64,000 bases of DNA from Prorocentrum cordatum (GCA_963575745.1 CAUYUJ010009347.1:265001-329000), one strand, 5' to 3'. Positions 31,451-43,135 are shown, counted from the stretch's first letter. Notes: generated by a model not told the origin, from the sequence alone. Numbers and translations are program-made.

Positions 31451-32455
31451 GGCTTGGAGCTGGGCCCCAAAGGTCACGCGGGCAGATGCAGGGCAAGCCC
31501 AGGGGGGCACGCGGCAAGCCCACGGAGATTTGCGAATTCGGGGTCTGGGCCCCTCGAGAGCCCTCAGGATCGAGGATGGAGGCTCAGGGGATGAGGCCAC
31601 GGACCTGAGGACGCCCTCTCCGTACCCAGCGGCACGGCGGCGGATCTTAACCAGGAGCAGTGATATTTCCCTCCCCGATGGGGCCGAGGGAGGATGGAAG
31701 AGGAAGCGCTGCAGATCACCTGCGCCCCGAGGGCTGGTGGGACTACAAGAAAGAAGGTTGGGAAGTCGGCTTCAGAGGGACCATGGGGGGGAGTTGACTG
31801 GTGAGTTGTGTTTTCGAGATATCCCGCTTCGGTGGGGTAATGGGTGAAAGCGATCCCCGTTGGTTCGGCATTGGCCTTGACACTTGTCGAATCTTGGTGC
31901 TGACTCTCGGTCATCGGCTTGTTTGTGTGAGGCGTGTTGCTGTCCTCGCATCGCTAATTGCGAGTGCCTCCTTTCTGTCGTTGCTCTCGCACTCCTGGAA
32001 GCATTAAACATGCGTTTGCTAAGGGCATCGACTGGCCCTCTAAAGCTTGGGGATAAGACATCGAGAGGGGGAGAATGAGGAAGACCAGGGGAAGGAGGAA
32101 GCTCAAGTGCTCGTGCTCTTTATGCTCTTGCCACGCACTGCGGCCAGGTCGCAGTCCGGCATGGCATGGAGCGTCCCGGCGAGGAGCGCGGTCGGTGCGG
32201 TTTTCTTTCGAGCGCATTTTCCACCGCAGTTTAGTATGGGATTATTGCCGTTAAGTGCCACGCCTCCGCTTCTTCACCTCCTCATTCCCCCTCCATGCTG
32301 TTTCCGCGTACACAGGATACTCAGACTGACCCGTATTCAGTTCTATCTCCCCGTCTCTTACGGATGAGGTTCTTGTTCTTGCTCCGGCCGCGCCGAGCAC
32401 GCACGCACGAATACCCACTTCCTCCTCTTCGTCCTTCTTCTCCTAAACTACTCAG
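31451..32455. other. No gene recognised
   Basis: Unique-looking sequence, moderate GC, short frames on both strands (all under about 120 codons), no recognised domains. Confidence 0.5.
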
Positions 32456-32459
32456 GTTA

Positions 32460-33070
32460 TTCTATGATGGTGGCGATGCTGACCTTGATGATGCTGAGGA
32501 TGCTGCTGCTGATGATGATGGTGGTGATGCTGATGCTGATGATTCTTATGCTGACGATGGTGATGCTGCTTCTGAGGATGATGATGATGAGGATGAGGAT
32601 TATGCTGGTGATGGTGATGATGTTGCTGATGATGATGACGGTGATGCTGATGATGCTGCTGATGCTGATGCTGATGATGCTGTTGATGCTGACGATGCTG
32701 ACGATGCTGCTGCTACTGCTGATGATGAGGATGAGGATGCTGATGCGGATGCTGATAGTGATAATGAGGATGCTGGTGATGCTGATGACGTCGATGATGC
32801 TGATGATGATGGTGGTGGTGATGTTGATGCTGACGAGCATGATGATGCTGATGCTGATAATGTTGCTGATGCTGATGATTCTGATGATTAGGATGAGGAT
32901 GCTCATGATGATGGTGATGATGCAGATGGTGCTGACGATGCTGACGATGCTGCTGCTACTGCTGATGATGATGAGGATGAGGATGCTGATGCTGATAGTG
33001 ACAATGATGATGCTGATGCTGATGCTGATGATGCTGATGCTGATGCTGATGATGATGCTGATGCTGCTGC

Positions 33071-33110
<40 letters not shown>

Positions 33111-33166
33111 GATGCTGATGCTGCTGCTGCTGATGATGCTGATGCTGATGATGATGATGATGATGC

Positions 33167-33207
<41 letters not shown>

Positions 33208-33235
33208 CTGGCGATGATGATGATGGTGCTGGTGA
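32460..33235 (+). repeat. GAT/GCT triplet array
   Basis: GATGATGCTGATGCTGATG-type triplets. Frames read as Asp/Ala-rich, Met/Leu-rich, or Ser/Ala- and His-rich on the other strand, all open, up to 329 codons. No gene is called. Confidence 0.95.
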
Positions 33236-33480
33236 TGGGGATTTGTGGTCGCAGTAGTGTGAATGCACATGATCACCCGATGCCATGGGCTTTTGCGGGG
33301 AGCCGCAAACGCGTGCTGCACACGCAACGGCTGCCCGATGTTCCGACACACCCTGTTCTGTCTGCACCCCGCCGCGCGGGCGTCACGGCAGCCGGTGACT
33401 GGAGAGCGCCTCCAGCCAGGCAGTACGGACCCGAGGAACAATGGAGATGTTAACCTTGCATATGTCAACACCCAGGGAAG
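33236..33480 (+). repeat. 210-bp dispersed duplication, copy 1
   Basis: GTGGTCGCAGTAGTGTGAAT through CAGTACGGACCCGAGGAACA. Recurs at 35509-35715 with roughly 10 percent differences by eye. A partial third copy of its end (CCAACCAGGCACTACGGACC) is at 34167-34262. Confidence 0.9.
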
Positions 33481-34720
33481 GAGGGACACGCCAACGAAAC
33501 ACGCTTCTGTAAAGCACGCCTCCATGATGAAGCAGACCTCCGCGAAGTACAATCATCTTCGAAGCGCGGCTCCGTGAAGCACGCCTCCCCGATGGCGCAC
33601 ACCTCCGTGGAACACACCTCGGTGAAGCTCGCTGCCATGAGGCACGCCTCCTCTTTAGGCACGCCTCCGTGAAGAACGCCTCCGTGAAGCACGCTGCGCT
33701 GAAGTACGCCTCTCTGAGGAAGTTTGCCTCCATGATGAATCTCGCCTTCATGATTAAGCTGGCCTCCGTAAAGCACACTCGATGATTAAGCACGCGTCCG
33801 CGACGCACACGTGGACAATGAAGTATACCTCCTTGAAAGACGCTTCCGTAAAGCACGCCCCAGTGATGAAGCACACTTCCATGATCATGAAGGATGTTTC
33901 CATGGCGCACCCCACCATGGAACGCGCCTGCAGGATGAAGCAAACCTCATTATGAAGTGCGCCTCAGTGGAGCATGCCTCGGCGATGAAGCACGCCTCCG
34001 TGCTGAAGCACGGCACGCCTCTCTGAGGTAAGCGACAATGTGGGCCCGCTTCGCCGCCGAGAGCGCGGCCACCGCGGCCTCCGACCGCAAAGACGGCTCC
34101 TGGTGTTCCTGCTGCTGCCGCTGCTGAAATGGGACGCCAACATGGACCCCGCACCCTTGAACGCGAAGTCAACTCCAACCAGGCACTACGGACCCGAGGA
34201 GCCATTGATGTGATGACCCTCGGGCGCCATCGCCCAAGAAAGGAGGGGCACGCCGATGAAGTCCGCCTGCGCGAAGCACGTCTTCACGATGACGATGGAC
34301 TCCGTGAAGAGGGCCTCCCCGATGGAACACGCCTCGTGATGAAGCCTGCCTCCGTGACGCACAGCCACCCGCGAAGCACGCCTCCGTGAAGCGCGCCTCG
34401 CCAATGATGTACGCCTCCGTGACGCACACCTCGGCGATGCACGCTTCCATAAAGCACGCTTCCTTCGGGCGCGCCTCCGTGAAAAACGCCTCTGTGAGTC
34501 ACGTTTCGATGAAGCACGCTGCCCTGAGGAAGTTCGCTTCCACGACGCAGCCCGCCTCCATTCTGAAACACGCCTCTGTGAAGCACACTGCGAGATTGAT
34601 GCCTCCGAGAAGCATGCTTGGATAATGAAATGCACCCCCTCGAAGCACATTTCCGCGAAGCGCACTTCGGTGATGAAGCACGCCTCGATGATGAACATTC
34701 GTACCCGCGCAAACGCAACA
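33480..34720 (+). repeat. CACGCCTCCGTGAAG minisatellite
   Basis: Degenerate 15-24-bp units around GAAGCACGCCTCCGTGAAG in two blocks (33480-34025 and 34245-34720), separated by the partial 210-bp duplication. The two blocks with their leading segment form an approximately 750-bp higher-order repeat. One frame reads KHASVKHAS-like repeats; stops interrupt it. Confidence 0.88.
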
Positions 34721-35508
34721 CCATGAATCACAACTCCGAGAAGCCTCTCGTGAATACACTACGAAGACTTCCGCGAGTGGAGCAATTCAAAACCATTGTT
34801 GGCCCCGGCAACGAACGATATGAAGACTTGCCCGAGCCTCTTGAGGAAGAGCCCAACGAACACTGCGAGCACCCTTGTGAGGATGAAGAAGTGTGGACTT
34901 CGCGAAAGGCCCGCGAGGGTGATGTACCCAATGTCGATGCATTCCCATGAAGCGCGCAATGAGGCACGCCACGACGAAGCATCCCAATATTAGGCACTCA
35001 GCGACGCAATCCCCGATGAAACGCTGTTTGATGAAATGCCATCAATGGGGCACCCCGAGAAGCCACAACAATTATAACAACAATATGACACATAGCGCTG
35101 GTGCCAACTTGGAGTCTGTGCAACAGAAACCTCGAGGTGTATCACGCGACGCTGCTGGCACGGTGGGGGCGCCAGACCCAGGTGCGGTCAGTTCTTGTTG
35201 TTGTAGGCCCGAGCCTGACTGAAACAAATAAGGATGATCACCATTTTGATGTGCCAGAGGACCGCGATGAAGGTGTGCAACGCTGCCGCGGCAGAGGTGA
35301 TTTGTCCACCAAATATCATATCCCAGCGAGCTCGCGGAAGAGGAAGAGGTCGAAAGGCGCCACGTGGATAGACCGAGCCTGTGGACTGCTTGGCGGCGGG
35401 CCGCCGACGTTCGAGGGACACGCGGAGCCCAAGAGGATGTAGATGGACGTGAAAGCCTGCGCCGACGTTGCTCAAGGGCCTGATCTGGTGCAGCAAGATG
35501 GTGATTTG
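34721..35508. other. No gene recognised
   Basis: Unique-looking sequence with decaying echoes of the GAAGCACGCC repeat up to about 34985. The frame 34618-34950 (110 codons) contains an acidic non-repetitive tail (LPEPLEEEPNEHCEHPCEDEE-like) but no family is recognised. Confidence 0.4.
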
Positions 35509-35715
35509 TGGTCGCAGTGGTGTGAATACACATGATCACCCGATGCTGTGAGCTTTGGCGGGGAGCCGCAAACGCGCGTTGCAGACGCAACGGCTGCCCG
35601 ATGGTCCGGAACACCCTGTTGTGTCTGCGCCCCGCCGCGCGGGTGTGACGGCCACTGGCGATTGGAGATCGCCTCCAGCCAGTCAGTACGGGCCCGAGGA
35701 ACCATGGAGATGATG
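35509..35715 (+). repeat. 210-bp dispersed duplication, copy 2
   Basis: Direct repeat of 33240-33450. Copy 1 follows a GAT array and copy 2 precedes one, as if the segment and the array were once a tandem unit. Confidence 0.9.
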
Positions 35716-35821
35716 CTGATGATGATGGTGATGATGATGGTGATGATGATGATGGTGGTGGTGATTATGCTTATGATGATGGTGATCATGTTGATCATGA
35801 TGATGATGATGGTGATGCTGC

Positions 35822-35877
<56 letters not shown>

Positions 35878-35880
35878 CTG
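35705..35880 (+). repeat. GAT microsatellite
   Basis: GATGATGATGGTGATGATG passing into a pure GAT run (about 35821-35873). The minus strand reads as a His run. Confidence 0.96.
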
Positions 35881-35884
35881 ATGG

Positions 35885-36400
35885 AGCACATGTTGAAGAT
35901 GATTCGGGCGAGGCGCTGGTTTTCGCACCCCACGGGGGGGCGCCATGGGGGTATCTCACGGGCCGTTCGCGACCAGATGGAGGGATGTTTCGAGCGGTTT
36001 GCCTGTTTGCGCCCTCGCTATCCTCCGCTTCCGGAGCACATGTTGAGGATGCCTCGGGCGAGGCGCTGGTTTCAGCACGCGCTCAGGGGGGCATCAGGGG
36101 ACATCTCACGGCCCAGTTCGAGCTTCGATTGCGGGGATGTCTTGAGCGGTTTGTTTGTTTGCGCACTCAACGCCTTCCATTTTCGGAGCAGATTTTGAGG
36201 ATGTCTCGGGCGAGGCGCTGGTTTTCGCACGCCAGGAGTCCCATATTGCGAGGACTTCGTTGGCGGTTTGCTTGTATTGATTGCCAATGTTGTCTGCGTT
36301 CAGAGCAGATTCTAAGGTTTTCTCGGGTGAGGCGCTGGTCTTCGCGTCGCAAGGGGGGGCCAGATTGCGAGGATGTCTTGGGCTGTTTGTTAGCGCGCAG
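35885..36400 (+). repeat. Tandem repeat of about 130-155 bp with TTGAGGATGTCTCGGGCGAG
   Basis: Four units, each with GAGCAGATTTTGAGGATGTC-like and GGGCGAGGCGCTGGTTTTCG cores (near 35893, 36050, 36193, 36310), separated by GCGAGGATGTCTTGAGCGGTT-like spacers. The core is related to the single motif in the segmental duplications at 6550 and 10173. Confidence 0.88.
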
Positions 36401-36429
36401 GTCCTTGTAGAGTGCCCCCCCTCGCTCCA

Positions 36430-37715
36430 ACCCTCGGTGTTGTACGTTTGTTCTCATAGATATGGCCTTTCCTGGGACACGAATGCTTGATGTTGACGTG
36501 TGTTCGTATGTATTACCCTTTCTTGTGGCTCCCATCTGAGGTGTTTTACATGTGTCCCTATTGATTGGGCCTCTCCTGGGGCACGAATCCTCACCATGAG
36601 GCCCCAGTGAGCTCCAGGAGGCCACAGGGGGCCCCATGAATTCCCAGGAGGCCCCGGGAGGCACCAGGAGGCCCCGGGAGGCCCCAGGAGGCCCCAGGAC
36701 CCCCCCGTGAAGCCCCAGGAGGCCGCAGGATGCCCCAGGAGGCACCAGGAGCCCCCAAGAGGCTCCAGGAAACCTCAGGAGGCCACAGGAGTGGCTCGAA
36801 TCGTTTCTATAGATTGGGCTTCTCTTGGAACGCGATTCTTTTTTGTGTTTCACGTATCGTCCTATAGGGTTCCCTTCCCCTGTGACTCCAATCTTGTGTG
36901 TTTGAAATGTGTTCCGATATATTGGACCTCTGATGGGGCACGTTTCCTCTGTGTGTGTTTTGCGTTTGTTCATATCGATGTCCATTCCCCTGTGGCTCCA
37001 ATCCTAAGTGCTTTACCCATGTTGCTATAGATCGGGCATCTCCTGGTGCACGAATCCTCTCCAGGTTGCCCCAGGAGTCTCCGGGAGGGCCCAGGAGGCT
37101 TCAGGAGACCCCAGGAGGCCCTAGGAGGCCCAGGAAAACCTCAGGAGGCTCCAGGATGCCCTAAGAGGCCCCGCCCCAGGAAGCATTAGAACGCTCCAGG
37201 CGGCCCCAGTAGGCCCCAGGAGGCCACAGGAGTGGCTCCAATCCTAGGTGTTTTCCGTATGTTCCTATTGATTGGGCCTCTCTTGTGACACGAACCTTTC
37301 TGGTGTTTCCCGAATGCTCCTATAGATCGTCCCTCTCTTCTGGTTCAAATCCGATGTGTTTTACAGATGTTCGTATCTATTGGGCCTCTCCTCGGGCGCG
37401 AATCCCTTTGATGTTTTAAATCTGTTCCTATATATTGCCCCTCTCCTGTTGTTCCAGTCTGAGGTGTTTTACATATCTTCCTATCCACTGGGCCTTTCTT
37501 GGGGCACGAGCCCTTGGTGTTTTTCGTCTGTTCCTATATTTTGGGCGTCTCCTGGTCCGCAGCCAGGTTGCGGACGCATCCCGTTCCGTTCCCAACCGGG
37601 CTCCGCACCCTCGATGTTTTACATATGTATCTATGTATTGCCTCTCCTGTGGCTCCAGTCGTGGGTGTTTGACGTATGTTCTTATAGATCGGGTCTCTCC
37701 TCTTCCGTGGCGTGG
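36430..37715 (+). repeat. Degenerate 55-60-bp satellite with AGGAGGCCCC blocks
   Basis: Alternating unit types: GTTCCTATAGATTGGGCCTC-TCCTGGGGCACGAATCC and TGTGGCTCCAATCC-AGGTGTTTTACATATGT. Two blocks of AGGAGGCCCCAGG (36600-36800 and 37060-37225) interrupt them. About 20 units, each diverged. Confidence 0.88.
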
Positions 37716-38034
37716 CTGGATCACAGTCCAGCCATTGCGTGAGATCTCCTGGGCCAGCCAACGTACCGCAAGGGCTTCGCACCGTTTCGCATGAGCACCC
37801 CTATTCCTTGCTTCATCGTGAGGTACGAATCACGTAGCCATGTCGACTCAGCCACGCTCAGTCATGCTCAGGCCAGTGACGCGCAGGTGCTCTCATCCTA
37901 AGCTGAGACTCGAGAGTCGAGCCTAGGACGAGGCTCGTACTCAACAAAGGCTGGACTCGACGCCGGTACTCATCAAAGGCACGTGTGACTCGTGCCGGGA
38001 CTGCCGAGCATGGGAGAAGCTAGGCAATATTGCC
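37716..38034. other. No gene recognised
   Basis: Short degenerate internal repeat GGTACTCATCAAAGGC / GCTCGTACTCAACAAAGGC (37938, 37971). Otherwise unique-looking. Confidence 0.4.
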
Positions 38035-38900
38035 ATGCCATCAGTGGCTGTACCGGGTAACTTCAATGAGGAGTGCGAATGTCATTTGTTCTTCTGCAAG
38101 ACGCACGTCGTATTCTACATAATAGACCGGCGCATCATATTCGCAGGTGGTCCGGAAATTCCATATACAATGGTGACCTGGGTGCTGGACGCACACCGCT
38201 ATGCGCTGCTACGACAATGCCAGGTGCTCACAACAATTGCACAGCTCGATATTTTTTTGAACATAAGGGCATCGACTTCAGGAACCGAGCACGAGGACAA
38301 CATGCTACGACGATGGAGTCCAGAAACGGGATCTTCAGGCATACCATGCACGTGATGAAGGATTATTTCAAAAAGGCACATCATACCATTGAGCTTCCCT
38401 GTGCTCTTGCATGAAACTATGTTCGCAACCAATGCCTCCGCGTCCTACAGCAGTATGTCTCCGTGCCAGGCGTTGCATGGGCGTCAGCTGGCATGTCTTC
38501 CCGACTTGTTCACGCTGGACCGCGATGAACAGACTGAAGCGTCTGACCATTCACGAGAGCAGCGGATGCGCGAGATCAGCCTGGAGGCCATCCCGCATGC
38601 AACTGCAGTCGCCAGAACTAACAGGGCATTGCGTACTAATGCAACACCTCCAGGCCAGATACTCTATCGCGATGGTGATCTAATCGCTTACCACCGACCC
38701 ACCACGATCAATGATGACTGGGGAGGCTGGAGCGGGCCTTACCCAGCTTCAGGGGATGACCCCGAAAAAGGTCCATGTCATATTGTCGGTCGGTATCCGC
38801 GAAGTCGCTGTTCAACACCCCGACCTTATACGCACCTTGTACATCGCGGTGTTGTTTGTCCGACAATTTGGTTCGGATAGCGCAGCACTGCGTGCGTCGC
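38035..38900 (+). pseudogene. Integrase core and C-terminal region of copia-like relic
   Basis: Three frames carry consecutive pieces. A start (VPGNFNEECECHLFF and VVFYIIDRRIIFAG, 38047-38151) corresponds to the first catalytic strand and its following Asp. A middle piece (FFEHKGIDFRNRARGQHATT, then MESRNGIFRHTMHVMKDYF, 38251-38370) resembles the helix carrying the third acidic residue. A late piece, continuous from about 38440 to 38740, has SSMSPCQALHGRQLACLPDL, then REQRMREISLEAIPHATAVA, and finally GQILYRDGDLIAYHRP followed by GGWSGPYP. That last part matches the SH3-like tail with its G-D-x-V and W-x-GP signature. Integrase inserts element cDNA into the host chromosome. The broken frame means no function. 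Confidence 0.65.
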
Positions 38901-39695
38901 AAGTCTGCTTGAACGGAGACAAAACTTGCGATGTTTGTTGGATACTCCATTGCGCAAAGAGACTTGCGTATGACCGCTGCCCGCAAACAGTTGTCACCTA
39001 CAGTGCGTCTGGCCCGTCAATGCTTGATCCGCGACTACTTTCGGATCGGGACTGTGGTCGCAGTTGGACTTGCCTAGTGGTGTCCATCGACTGCCAGCTA
39101 TCATGTACGCTGACAGCTGCGCCTTGATGCACTGCGACAGCGATGTCACGCCAGGGTCTCACTACTGCGGGTCGAACGGCACGGCCCTTGACATCCACGC
39201 AATCACTGGGTCCGCGCGCGCGCGAATGGCCAAGTGCTTGAGGTCATCCATGCCCATGGCCGGGTTCGATGAGGACCTTTCGAAATTCGAGGTGGGTGCG
39301 GATGGCCTTTTCTCCGGCGGCGACCCCTGACCGGCGGAAGAGCCTGATCCAGAGTTGTTTCCGCCTACAGGGCGCCGCCTGCGATTCAGGAAGAGCCGGT
39401 GGCCGACCTCGAGGCTTATGTCTTCGAAGCTCGGTATATTGAGCTTTATAGCGAACGCGAGCATCTTGAGACTGCGCCGCTGGAGCCACCCCGACATGTG
39501 TGCGCGACGGCGACCTCAGACCACTCGGCTTTGATTGCCGTTACGAGCGACGACCTAAGCGCCCGATATCGCGGAGAGGCGCGCTGAAATAGCGCGGATG
39601 CGCATCGCGTCTCCGTTGTCCAGCATTGCGAGGATGGCTTTCCCGTCGACCGTGACCACCATGGCCAACGCATAGAATTATGCTTCGCAACTGAC

Positions 39696-39986
39696 ATGGC
39701 CAAAGTGGTGCTCGCAGAACAACAGCTCAGTCTACAACATAACGATAGTATTCTGGCAATGCGGGCATATGTTTTTGCAGCCGTTCAACGAGCGGTGGTA
39801 GTAAAGGAATGCGACCTGCTCGCCGTGGCAGCGATTCAGGCTCATCCGGTCCAGGTTGGCATGGCCCTCAACGCCGAGCCAAAGAGTTGGGTCGACAAGT
39901 GTGCTTTCAGGTGGCCTCTTTCGCAGGCGCCTGACATGCGCGACCTCGCGTCGCGCGCGTTATATTATATCAGTGGGAATTCGTAG
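39696..39986 (+). pseudogene. Polymerase-proximal fragment of copia-like relic
   Basis: A 96-codon frame with VVVKECDLLAVAAIQAHPVQ, then LNAEPKSWVDKCAFRWPLSQ, follows the pattern of the segment just before reverse transcriptase in these elements: an acidic DLLT-like turn, a helix, then L-x-SW and a short strand. The catalytic palm that should follow is absent; the sequence after 39.99 kb is unrecognised. The segment 38900-39690, in which an acidic linker would lie, is open only in pieces. Confidence 0.45.
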
Positions 39987-39990
39987 AAGA

Positions 39991-41130
39991 TGACAGAGGA
40001 GAAATGCGGTTCATGTAGTAAGGCTACTCTTACCATTGATACCGAATCTGCGTTTAATTCGCTATCCAGCAAAGACTTCGGACACATCCAATTGAACTTG
40101 CACTTTTGGGTCACACTAGCTGGGTTTAACAGGTGATGGACAGGCGCATCATACACACGCAGCATGACTTGACATGACTGCCGACGGACACGCCGAAGGT
40201 AGTAGAGAACGCGACTTCCTGTTACAGGTAGGGTGCGCAATGTTTCAACCATGAATTACTTGCACTCCCTTTAGGGCGCCGATCTCGAAGGTTGAGCTCG
40301 GCTCTTGATGGGCCGGCGGAGTCTATCCGCGCTGCGTGGAGACACGGTATAAAGCAATATTGCGTTTTACTCCGCATGTAATATTATGTTTTATTATGTT
40401 TATGCCACTTCTCGTTTTTTTTTCTCGGGCCTGTTTCCAAGACTCCGAGGGCCCGTCGCTGGCGCGTGGCCAGGTCGGGGCCCGCCAAGATTTTGCGGTT
40501 TCAGCGTGGCGTTGGCCTCTCCCGCAGCTCAATGCGGCCTGATGTTCGTTGCTGCTTGCTTCTTCCCCCCCATTCTGAAACAGGCTCAGCGGGCTGGGAT
40601 ATGCGTAAATGGGGGCGCAGCGAGCGTCCTGCAGGCGTCTGGCTCAGGGCGCCAGCGTCCTATTTGCTTGGGTTGCCTGTGGATTCGGCAGCTCATTATT
40701 GCATCTATAGCGGGACCTGATCACTCCCCTGGAAGACGCCCCGTCTTACATTTTACATCCAACCTACCATCCCATGATCCCCACCCTGCTTCTTATTCAC
40801 CTGCAGTTGCGGATCGCTTGCAACTTAAGCCGCGCAAGTGGACCAGGGTGTTTTCCACGTGGCCGCGCGTCCGCGCCGCGGACGGCGGCGGCTTCGCAGC
40901 CTGGGATCAAGGCGGGCCGCTGCTAGATGCACGGCTTTAACCCTGGGTTGGTTCAGAGTAGCACCCTGGCGCTGCCTCTCGGCCACGATGTGGGCTGTCC
41001 CGCAGAAGCGTTGGCGGATGGCTTGAGCGTGTTTCTTTCATGCTTGGGCCATAATGCGCGTTATGCCCCCCCTCCCCGCCCCCCCTATAACGTCACGCTC
41101 TGGCCCCCAGCGCGCCCCAGGCACTGCTGC
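39991..41130. other. No gene recognised
   Basis: Relatively AT-rich at first (39965-40420), then GC-rich unique sequence. Frames up to about 185 codons overlap and show no domain. A palindromic C-run element (GCGTTATGCCCCCC to CCCCCCTATAACG, 41059-41095) resembles the one at 42424-42466. Confidence 0.45.
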
Positions 41131-41137
41131 CGTGCGC

Positions 41138-41520
41138 ATAGGGATCCGAATCGGAACCCGACTAGGGATCCGCATGGGCATCCGCACAGACATCCGCATA
41201 GGGATCCGCATGGGGATCGCATAGAGGTAGCCATCGGGATCCGCATTGGATCCGAATTTGGATTTCCAGGGATCGTTCTAGAGATCAGCGCAGGGATTTG
41301 CATCGAGATCCGCATAGCGATCCGCGTGGGGATCCGCAGGAGGATCCCCAGAGGCATCCGCATAGGGATCCGCATGGCGATTCGCATCGGCATCCGCATT
41401 GTAGTCCGCATACGGATCCGCATGGGCATCGGCATATGGATCCGCATAGGGATGCGCATAGGGATCCCCAGAGGGGTCCCATAAGGATCCGCATAGAGAT
41501 CCGCATAGGGGCGGTGGTCG
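41138..41520 (+). repeat. 12-bp GGGATCCGCATA minisatellite
   Basis: About 30 units of GGGATCCGCATA with variants (GGCATCCGCAT, GAGATCCGCATA), each carrying a GGATCC site or remnant. A multiple-of-three unit without stops gives His/Arg/Asp- and Met/Arg/Ile-rich frames on the two strands. Confidence 0.95.
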
Positions 41521-41584
41521 CGGGTAAGTTGTGGTGCTCTCAGGCACTTGTGGTGTTCGTGGGAGGACGAGCAATCGAAAAAAA

Positions 41585-41906
41585 ACGACGGCGACGACGA
41601 CGACGAGGATGGAGGAGGGAGGTAAAGAGCATACGTCTTATACGCCACGTGGAGGCAACGACGCCTTCGCAGGCATGTGCTCGCCACGACTCCTCGTCGC
41701 TGTTCGTTGTCATCATCGACGTCGTCGTCGTCGTCCCTCGTCGTCGTCGTCGTCGTCGTCGTTCGTCGTCGTGGGTCGTCGTCGCCGTCGTTGTCGTCGT
41801 CGTCGCTCTCGTCGTCGTCGTCGTCGTCGTCGTCGCTCGTAGTCGTCGTCGTCGTCGGTCGCTGTCGTCGTCGTCGCCGTCGTCGTCGCCGTCGTCGTCG
41901 CCGTCA

Positions 41907-41937
<31 letters not shown>

Positions 41938-42117
41938 TCGCTCGTCGTCGTCGCTCGCGGTCGCTCGTCGTCGTCGCTCGCGGTCGTTCGTCGTTGTCAA
42001 ACACCTTCGAATGCTGTCGCGGGCCTCTGGAGGCTTCGGATGACTTGCGGAAGGCCTCTGGAGGCTTCCAAAGGGCCTGCGGAGGCCTCGCGAAACCTCC
42101 AGAGGCGTCGCTCGTCG

Positions 42118-42158
<41 letters not shown>

Positions 42159-42209
42159 TGTCGTCGCTGTCGTGGTCGCTCGTCTTCGTCGTTGTCGTCG
42201 TCGCTATCG

Positions 42210-42253
<44 letters not shown>

Positions 42254-42425
42254 GTCATCGTCATCGTCCTCGTCGTCGTCGTCGTCGAGGTCGCTCGTCG
42301 TCGTCGTCGTCGTCGTCGTCGTCCTCGTCGTCGTCGTCGCTGCTTGTCGCTTGTCGCTTGTCGCTCTTCGTCGTCGTGCGCGCGGACGCTGTGGTGGCGC
42401 CCGAACCGCACGGCGGGGGGCGGCG
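41585..42425. repeat. TCG triplet array with a GCCTCTGGAGGCTTC insert
   Basis: GTCGTCGTC repeats (41715-42000 and 42108-42370) are split by a 105-bp segment rich in GGCCTCTGGAGGCTTC-like units (42005-42105). All frames are open over long stretches (up to 393 codons), reading Ser, Arg or Val on one strand and Asp, Arg or Thr on the other. Confidence 0.95.
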
Positions 42426-43135
42426 TTACGTGATGCCTCCCCCCCGCCCCCCCATAACGCCCGTTATGGCCGCGAATAAAGAAACGTGCTCCTTCAGGCG
42501 TGATCCATCATCACGCCACCGCCCCTCGCATACGAACCGAACTGTTCCGCAGACGTTTTCAGCCTCGAGGACCCCCCTGCCCGCAAAATGGCACCGTCGT
42601 GCGGGTCTGCTACCAGGGGCTGAGCACCTGCACTGGTCACCGAATGTCTACGATCCCCCAAAATTGCACAGGGTTTTGCGAGCGTGGGTTGCGTCGAATG
42701 CTACCCTTGCCGCATCGGCCGCCCTTGGACCAGATGGCAGGGGCCTCCATCCCCAGCGGCGCGGCTGATGGCTACTGTATGTCGTGTTTCATCGCGGCTT
42801 CGCCTTCGCTTACGATCCGTACCGCTCTTCAGAGATCTGCAGAGGGGGGCTATTGGAGATGGGGGGGGTGAGACCGAAGCGCAGCGCAGTCCCCCAACCG
42901 GGAAGTCGGCATCGGTTTGTGTCGTGCGTTATGTGCGTGCGGGCGAGGTGCTGTTGTGCGAGTTCCTGCCTTAGGGAGGCCCGGGTGAGGACATTTTGTT
43001 TCCACTCCCCGCGGCGACCGGGCGTGCCCGGTTGCCTCCCAGGGAATCTATGTTGGTTTTCGTCCCGATGTTTCAGAGTCTGTCTATGCATCACAGTTTT
43101 GTCCTGAGCTGCAGGTACGAGGTTGGATGGAGGTG
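42426..43135. other. No gene recognised
   Basis: Unique-looking. One frame ends with a non-repetitive stretch (GLLPGAEHLHWSPNVYDPPK, 42606-42665) that might be a decayed coding fragment, but I cannot assign it. Confidence 0.35.

Larger units (their letters stand above)
38035..39990 (+). mobile_element. Copia-like LTR retrotransposon relic (integrase to RT start)
   Basis: Integrase-like fragments (38035-38900) precede a fragment resembling the segment just before reverse transcriptase (39696-39986). Integrase before RT is the copia order. Several frameshifts and stops break it. No long terminal repeats are recognisable. Family assignment is by resemblance to dinoflagellate retroelement polyproteins known to me. 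Confidence 0.65.

Noticed and set aside
32464-33453. 329-codon Met/Leu-rich frame and an Asp/Ala-rich alternative
   Set aside because: Direct translation of GAT/GCT triplets in different frames.
36430-37715. CRISPR-like alternation of repeats and spacers
   Set aside because: Units are diverged and the spacers themselves repeat; the genome is eukaryotic and there are no cas genes. Same reasoning for 63.7-64.0 kb.
41298-42479. 393-codon and 363-codon frames over the 12-bp and TCG arrays
   Set aside because: Repeat-driven; every frame is open on both strands.
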